Shown here one piece after another: positions 58,487 through 64,000 of a DNA stretch of 64,000 nt. The DNA is from a bacterium (lineage in GTDB: Bacteria > Bacillota > Bacilli > Lactobacillales > Streptococcaceae): NCBI GenBank assembly GCA_905221105.1, contig CAJNBW010000008.1:36249-100248 (forward strand). The letters are read 5' to 3'. The notes below the pieces were generated by a model. That model was not told the DNA's origin. It searched no databases and was given only the letters and a program-made list of their open reading frames with translations. The first letter of the stretch is position 1. Each line of letters begins with the position of its first letter. A program made the position numbers and the translations under genes.

Positions 58487-61400
58487 ATGGAAAACAAATC
58501 ATCAAATAGTCTACGTCGCGAAAAGGTAACGCGCTATTCAATTCGTAAGTATAGCTTTGGTGCGGCCAGTGTAGCTGTTGCTGCCCTTTTCATGTTCCTA
58601 GGAAATGGAGCTGTATCAGCTAGCGAACTTAACAAGACAGAAGAACAATTGATTGAAAAGTCACTCGAAAAGAACGAATCACAAGCCGATAATGAATCCT
58701 CTAAACCAACCTACCTTGCTCCAGCAGCAGAGAATACTGTTAAACCATCAGAAGGCGCTCCTGTAGAAAAGCCAGCTGCACCAGAAGTAACAACTCCAGC
58801 TTTGGACAAAAAGCAACTTGAAAACTACATTTCAGAAGTTAAATCAAAACTTTCTGCAGGCAAGTATGCTAATAAAACAGAGGAAAGCCTTGCTCTTTTG
58901 AATGGTGAATTGGCTTCTGCTGAGTCTGTACTCGCTTCTGCAACTACTCAAGAAGAATTGAACTCAGCTTACAGAAACCTTGTCACTACAGTAAGCTCAA
59001 AATTAAAAAACAAACCCAAAAAAGAAGCTCCGAAAGTAGACACTACTAACGGACAACCAACTCTAGGCAAAAAAGCAGAAAACACAGAACCTAAAGCTGG
59101 TACTAACTCAATCGAAAACTCAGGGGCTAACGACTCACGTAATGGGAAATTGTTAGATAAAGATAATGCGTTTAGAGCTGAAACAACTGAAACTCAAGGT
59201 AACTTTACTTATTCTATGGAGTATTCTAATGGAAAAGAAATTTACCTTTATAATGAAGAAGACGCAGATGTCAATATTACAGTTAACTCAACAGCTGGAA
59301 ATATTACTAAAGCAACAGTTAAAGCCGGAAGTGGTCAGTTCTTACTAAAATCGAAAAGTGACCAAGCGATAGCTTATACGAAATTTGGACGCGGATCTAT
59401 GCCTCCAGAAGAAGAAGTTGAAATAGATGGTTATGGTTGGAGTTATCATCAAACACTAACTGAAACTCAAGGACCAGTAACAATTAGAATCACTGGTAAA
59501 CCAAACGATACGTTTAAAGACCTTCCATCTTACACGAAAACTGAAGATCAACGAGCAGTATTAGGGGCAAGATATTTACAACTTGAAGATTCTAATGGTA
59601 ATAAACTGTCTGGAGGTAGCAAGCCATCAGCTCCTGGTTATTTCAATTTAGTTGTTAAATCTCAAACATACAAATACGATATTAAAGATTTGACTGAGGA
59701 AAGACGTATTACAGTTAATGATATCAATAATATTACAACAACAGATCTAACAACAATTAAATCTAGACTAAAATTAGAGTATTCTAAGAAAAGTAATGAT
59801 GCACGATTTGAAAGTCTAAAAGGTACAGCAGTTGCTAATCCTACTTCACTTATTGATACAGTTGCAGTATCAACAACTGATTCCTCTAAACTTGTTGTAA
59901 CATATGTTGATGGTTCTACAGATGAAATTGAAAAAAGTAAAGTTTTAAACGTAAAACCAGCAGGGATCATCCCATTCTCTAATCCTACTACAAAAGAGAT
60001 TTATGTTTATAAAGGAGAAGAAACAAACCTTGAATTTGGTGTTACAGATGATAGCGGAAAAGTTAAAGATCTTCGTATAGTACAAGGTTCAGCAAACATA
60101 AAATATTCAGGTGCGGCAAGAGGACAAGTTACGAATCAATATGGTCTAACAATGACTTCTGAAACTAATGAAGATGGTATTGTTGCAACAGCAACGACTC
60201 CAGCAACTACAAGAATTACAGGAACTATATCTGTTCCAGGGAAACCAAATTATGTAGGTGACTTGATGACTAGATACCTAGTTGCGGAAGATTTAGATGG
60301 GGCAGTTTTCTCTTATCCAGATGCTAATAAGAATCTAGAGCAAGAAGGTGCTTTCAAACTTGTAGTTCGTGAACAAACTCAAAAATATGATATTCAAGGA
60401 CAAACAGAAGAAGATAATAAAATAGCAGTTTCTGATGTTAATAATTTATCAAATGCTGATTTTGAAAAAATTAAAAATAACATCAAGATTCAATATAAAA
60501 CTAGTGATGATGAGAGACTAAAAGATAAAGATGGCACATTAGTAGAAAATGCTTCACAATATATCCAATCTATAACTAAAGAAGGCGATAAAATTGTAGT
60601 TACTTATAAAGATGGTTCTACTGATAAACTTGAATTATCTAGTGTTGTACGTACAAACCCAGCACCAACAGTAGATCTTCCATACTCAAATGCTGACAAA
60701 CGTCAAATCTATGTTTACTCAGGTGAAAATACTGATTTAACATTTACCGGTACAGACGAGACAACAGTTAAAGATTTATATCTACGAAATAAAGGTCAAG
60801 ATGAAAGTGATAATGCTAGTGTTTATGGTTTTACCATAGGAAAGGTAACTAATAGTGCTGTAGCATCTGGGGAAGGAACTGTATCTGATGATAAGAAAAC
60901 AGCTACTATCAAGATGGTTGGAGTAACAAATCTGAGAGCTGGGCAAAAGTGGACAAGTTTTATCGAGGCTAAAGATAATGACGGTGTTAAATCTATGCCA
61001 GCAAATGAAGCCTACAATGTTGAGAATGATTATGAACTTCGTCGAAGAAAACCTGGGTATGTTGAATTCATTGTTAAATCTCAAACAGATAAGTACGATA
61101 TTAAAGCTCCAACAGAAAAAGTAGTTGTAACAGATCCAGCTAATGTTACAGAAGATGAGTTAGCTAAAATCAAAGAAAAACTACAAATTGAGTACAATAA
61201 GGATAATGACGACGCAAATATCTCAAAAGATGCCCCAGTTACAGATAAAGATTCTAAAATCAAGTCAGTTACAAAAGATGCTGATGGAAATCTTGTAGTA
61301 ACATATACAGATGGTTCTACAGACAAAAAACAATTGTCAGAATTCGTAACTTTAGATAAACAACCAGCAATCAATGAAGTTAACAAGGCAGCGGAAGATA

Positions 61401-64000
61401 AAATTGCTGAAATCAACAAAACTCCAAATGCTACTGATGAAGAAAAACAAGCAGCAATCGATAAAGTAAATGCAGATAAAGAAAAAGCTTTAACTGCAAT
61501 TAACGATGCTACTGCAAAAGATGTATTGGATAAAGCAAAAGAATCTGGAACAACAGCAATCGCAGCTGATAATCCAGTAGTAGCTAAGAAAACAGAAGCT
61601 AAGAAAGCAATTGATGATGCACTAAAAGCCAAAGAAACAGCAATTGACGCTCGTACAGATTTATCAGACGCAGAGAAAAAAGCAGCTAAAGATGCAGCTA
61701 AAGATGCAGCTGATAAAGCCAAAGAAGCAGTAGATAATGCAACTTCAAATGCAGATGTAGAAACAGCTAAAGGTACTGGAACAACAGCAATCAATAATGT
61801 GAATCCAGTAGCCAAAGAAGCAGCTAAACAAGCAATTGCGAAAGCATTAGAAGATAAAAATGCTGAACTTGATAAACGTACAGATTTAACAGACGAAGAA
61901 AAAACAGCGGCTAAGAAAGACGCAAAAGATAAGGCTGATGCACAATTAGCAGAAATCGCTAAGCAACCAGATATAGCAGATACACCAGAAGCAGCTAAAA
62001 CAGCACAAGATGCAGTCAATTCAGCAGGAACAAAAGGTGCAGCAGATGTAGCAGCTGTTAACCCAACAGCGAAAGCAAAAGAAGATGCGAAAGCAGCAGT
62101 TGAAGCAGCTCGTAAAGCAAAAGAAGATGCGATTAAAGCAGATGCAAACTTATCAGACGCTGAAAAAACAGCAGCAATTGCAAAAGCTAATAAAGCAGCA
62201 GAAGATGCAACTAAAGCTATTGACGCAGCAACTTCAAATGCAGATGTAGAAACAGCTAAAGGTACTGGAACTACAGCAATCAATAACGTAACTCCAGTAG
62301 CTAAAGAAGCAGCTAAGAAAGCAGTTGAGAAAGCGTCAGAAGATAAAAATGCTGAGATTGATAAACGTACAGATTTAACAGATGAAGAAAAAACAGCAGC
62401 AAAAGCTGAAGCTAAGAAATTAGCAGATGCACAATTAGCAGAAATTGCTAAACAACCAGATGTAGCAGATACACCACAAGCAGCACAAACAGCTCAAGAT
62501 GCAGTAGATGCAGCTAAGAAAACAGGTGTAGACGAAGTTACAGCAGTAAATCCAACAGCAGTAACTAAACCAGCAGCTAAGAAAGCAATTGAAGATAAAT
62601 TAGCAAAACAATTAGAAGAAATTGCTAATACTCCAGATGCAACTGATGAAGAAAAAGTAGCAGCAGCTGAAAAAGCAAAAGTAGCAGCTGAAAAAGCCAA
62701 AAAAGCAGTTGATAATGCGACAACAGATGCGACAGTTGAAACTGAAAAAGATGCAGCAGTAGGTAAGGATGGTGCCAAAGGTACAATTGATGAACTTCCT
62801 GTTGTAGAAGACAAACCAAACGCACGTAAAGCGATTGAAGAAGAAGCTAAAGCTAAGAAAGAAGCAATCGAAGCACGTAATGATTTAACACCTAAAGCTA
62901 AAGAAGCATTAAAAGCTAAAGTAGATAAAGTTGCAGAAAAAGCTAAAGAAGCAATTGATGCAGTAACTAGTGTAGAAGATGTTAATACAATAGAAGAAGC
63001 AGATAAAGCAGCTATTAAAGCAATTGGAGATATCAATAGACCAATCGATAAAGTTCTAGTAAAAGATCCAAGTGCTCTAACAGATGGAGAAAAAGCTAAA
63101 CTTCTAGAAGAAGTTAAGAAAGTAAATCCAACAGCCACAGAAGTTAAATATAACGACAATGGTGATATTGAAGTTACTACAGAAAACGGTAATAAAGGAA
63201 CAATTAAGCCAGCTAAATTAGTTAAAACTGAAGGAGATTTAGATAACGGTAAAGGTGGAAATGATATTCACAAACCACTTGATAAAGTTATCGTAAAAGA
63301 TCCAGCTAAATTAACAGATGAAGAGAAAGCTAAGATTGTTGCTAAAGTTGAAGAAGTAAATCCAGATGCTATCGTAACAATAGATGAAAACGGAACTGTT
63401 TCTGTTTCTACTCCAGATGGTAAAACTGCTGCAATTCCAGCATCAGATTTAGTAAGAACTAAAGAAGATATAGCCAAAGCCGGAGCAGGTAACTCTAATA
63501 TTGTTAAACCAGCAGACAAAGTAGTTGGTGAAGCAAATGATCCAGATGATCAAGCTAAAGTAGAAGCAAAATTAAGAGAATTAAACCCAGAAACAAAATC
63601 TGTTAAATTCGACGAAGATGGTAATGCGACAGTTACTCTAAAAGATGGAACTACAGCAACAATCCCATCAGAAGATTTATTCAGATCAGAAGCAGACGTA
63701 ACTAAACCAAATGCAGGAAATGACGTTGTTAACCCAGCAGATAAGACTGTAGTAGCAAATCCAGATAAACTTACAGATGCTGAGAAGAAAGCGATCGAAG
63801 ATAAGGTTAAAGCTGTTAACCCAGGATCAACTGTAGTAGTGGACGATAAAGGAAACGCGACAGTCACAACACCAGAAGGTAAGACAGCGGTTATCCCAGC
63901 GTCAGACTTGACTAAGTCAGCAGCAGATGCAGCTAAACCAAACGCAGGCAACGATATCGTTAAACCAGCGGATAAGACAGTAGTAGCAAATCCAGCTAAA
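58487..64000 (+). CDS. YSIRK-signal repeat-rich surface protein, N-terminal part (incomplete)
   Basis: The frame is open from ATG 58487 to the window end (1838 codons seen). It starts with a YSIRK-type signal peptide (YSIRK 17-21, GAASVAVAALFMFLGNGAVSA to about 44). An acidic N-terminal region (to about 225) follows, then three related modules beginning near 59660, 60360 and 61075 (QT.KYDI ... VVTY.DGSTD). Next are DUF1542-like Ala/Lys-rich helical repeats (61370-62990) and ~77-residue repeats (from about 63040). Septal secretion and sortase anchoring are expected; the LPXTG end is outside. Probably an adhesin; the ligand is unknown. Confidence 0.9.
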   Translation, partial: MENKSSNSLRREKVTRYSIRKYSFGAASVAVAALFMFLGNGAVSASELNKTEEQLIEKSLEKNESQADNESSKPTYLAPAAENTVKPSEGAPVEKPAAPEVTTPALDKKQLENYISEVKSKLSAGKYANKTEESLALLNGELASAESVLASATTQEELNSAYRNLVTTVSSKLKNKPKKEAPKVDTTNGQPTLGKKAENTEPKAGTNSIENSGANDSRNGKLLDKDNAFRAETTETQGNFTYSMEYSNGKEIYLYNEEDADVNITVNSTAGNITKATVKAGSGQFLLKSKSDQAIAYTKFGRGSMPPEEEVEIDGYGWSYHQTLTETQGPVTIRITGKPNDTFKDLPSYTKTEDQRAVLGARYLQLEDSNGNKLSGGSKPSAPGYFNLVVKSQTYKYDIKDLTEERRITVNDINNITTTDLTTIKSRLKLEYSKKSNDARFESLKGTAVANPTSLIDTVAVSTTDSSKLVVTYVDGSTDEIEKSKVLNVKPAGIIPFSNPTTKEIYVYKGEETNLEFGVTDDSGKVKDLRIVQGSANIKYSGAARGQVTNQYGLTMTSETNEDGIVATATTPATTRITGTISVPGKPNYVGDLMTRYLVAEDLDGAVFSYPDANKNLEQEGAFKLVVREQTQKYDIQGQTEEDNKIAVSDVNNLSNADFEKIKNNIKIQYKTSDDERLKDKDGTLVENASQYIQSITKEGDKIVVTYKDGSTDKLELSSVVRTNPAPTVDLPYSNADKRQIYVYSGENTDLTFTGTDETTVKDLYLRNKGQDESDNASVYGFTIGKVTNSAVASGEGTVSDDKKTATIKMVGVTNLRAGQKWTSFIEAKDNDGVKSMPANEAYNVENDYELRRRKPGYVEFIVKSQTDKYDIKAPTEKVVVTDPANVTEDELAKIKEKLQIEYNKDNDDANISKDAPVTDKDSKIKSVTKDADGNLVVTYTDGSTDKKQLSEFVTLDKQPAINEVNKAAEDKIAEINKTPNATDEEKQAAIDKVNADKEKALTAINDATAKDVLDKAKESGTTAIAADNPVVAKKTEAKKAIDDALKAKETAIDARTDLSDAEKKAAKDAAKDAADKAKEAVDNATSNADVETAKGTGTTAINNVNPVAKEAAKQAIAKALEDKNAELDKRTDLTDEEKTAAKKDAKDKADAQLAEIAKQPDIADTPEAAKTAQDAVNSAGTKGAADVAAVNPTAKAKEDAKAAVEAARKAKEDAIKADANLSDAEKTAAIAKANKAAEDATKAIDAATSNADVETAKGTGTTAINNVTPVAKEAAKKAVEKASEDKNAEIDKRTDLTDEEKTAAKAEAKKLADAQLAEIAKQPDVADTPQAAQTAQDAVDAAKKTGVDEVTAVNPTAVTKPAAKKAIEDKLAKQLEEIANTPDATDEEKVAAAEKAKVAAEKAKKAVDNATTDATVETEKDAAVGKDGAKGTIDELPVVEDKPNARKAIEEEAKAKKEAIEARNDLTPKAKEALKAKVDKVAEKAKEAIDAVTSVEDVNTIEEADKAAIKAIGDINRPIDKVLVKDPSALTDGEKAKLLEEVKKVNPTATEVKYNDNGDIEVTTENGNKGTIKPAKLVKTEGDLDNGKGGNDIHKPLDKVIVKDPAKLTDEEKAKIVAKVEEVNPDAIVTIDENGTVSVSTPDGKTAAIPASDLVRTKEDIAKAGAGNSNIVKPADKVVGEANDPDDQAKVEAKLRELNPETKSVKFDEDGNATVTLKDGTTATIPSEDLFRSEADVTKPNAGNDVVNPADKTVVANPDKLTDAEKKAIEDKVKAVNPGSTVVVDDKGNATVTTPEGKTAVIPASDLTKSAADAAKPNAGNDIVKPADKTVVANPAK
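61739..62716 (+). repeat. 489-bp long-period repeat in DUF1542-like region
   Basis: Segments such as 61739-61800 and 62228-62289, and 61871 onward versus 62360 onward, match almost exactly at a constant offset of 489 bp (163 codons). The unit contains two helical sub-repeats. Near-identity at the DNA level indicates recent duplication and scope for recombination. Confidence 0.8.
63043..64000 (+). repeat. ~77-residue tandem repeats in surface protein
   Basis: Successive units follow the pattern DKV.VKDP.KLTD.EKAKI..KV..VNP......D.NG..TV.T.DGKTA.IP..DL...E.D..K..AGN.I.KPA. At least four units are visible, and a fifth begins at the window end. The third unit has a variant start (VVGEANDPDDQAK). 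Confidence 0.85.

Noticed and set aside
61081..62283. A 400-codon minus-strand open frame, and similar ones at 62494-63159 and 63268-63951
   Set aside because: They lie opposite the repeat-rich surface-protein gene and arise from its Ala/Lys codon bias; the encoded Ser/Ala repeats have no start signals.

Overview
The window is about 64 kb of low-GC Firmicute chromosome. It comes from the Streptococcus mitis group (S. mitis, S. pseudopneumoniae or S. pneumoniae). The evidence is a BOX repeat, ComX (cin-box) promoters before comFA and cbpD, a choline-binding CbpD, PcsB with a VicR box, glpO, and adcRCBA beside dlt. A short CbpD, no two-component/cbpA block after clpC, a second partial dlt locus and a large YSIRK protein argue for S. 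mitis or a close relative rather than typical S. pneumoniae. This species call is an inference from remembered gene orders.

Layout. 1-7.5 kb: pgsA end, ecfA1-ecfA2-ecfT (vitamin transporter energy module), mreCD, pcsB, rpsB-tsf. 7.6-12.3 kb: BOX element, cysK, YigZ gene, comFA-comFC, hpf. 12.4-17.7 kb: gdpP-rplI-dnaB, veg, cbpD. 17.8-20.7 kb: a TPP riboswitch and a four-gene thiamine/HMP uptake operon. 20.8-25.1 kb: ctsR-clpC, a small membrane protein and a lipoprotein. 25.1-29.1 kb: isochorismatase-like hydrolase, dusB, hslO, and a divergent Mga-like regulator.

29.2-32.4 kb is an AT-rich accessory cassette on the minus strand. It encodes an EcoRI-type endonuclease and methylase, followed by a coiled-coil protein with two membrane segments. 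32.6-36.8 kb is glpK-glpO-glpF, followed by an MFS transporter. 38.5-41.1 kb is a second, partial dlt locus: MBOAT protein, DltD-like protein and an unlisted DltX-like microprotein. It lies just upstream of complete dltXABCD (41.4-45.8 kb). Then come adcRCBA (zinc uptake), a small convergent locus resembling an Fst-type type I toxin-antitoxin (49.55-49.9 kb), an SPFH protein, a CcpA-site-controlled GH2/GH29 glycosidase pair, and an Rpn/PD-(D/E)XK gene with a partial tandem copy. From 58.5 kb to the end is the 5' part (1838 codons) of a repeat-rich YSIRK surface protein. It is preceded by a T14 tract and a structured 5' leader.

The most interesting points are: (1) the partial dltB2-dltD2-dltX2 locus, which keeps the acyl-transfer residues but lacks dltA and dltC; (2) the EcoRI-like restriction-modification cassette, which keeps EcoRI's catalytic and recognition residues at identical positions and carries a third membrane gene; (3) the Fst-like toxin-antitoxin locus with complementary direct repeats; (4) a cin-box followed by an 11-codon micro-ORF; and (5) the T14 tract and hairpin leader before the giant surface protein. 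No rRNA, tRNA, CRISPR array or intact insertion sequence was seen.
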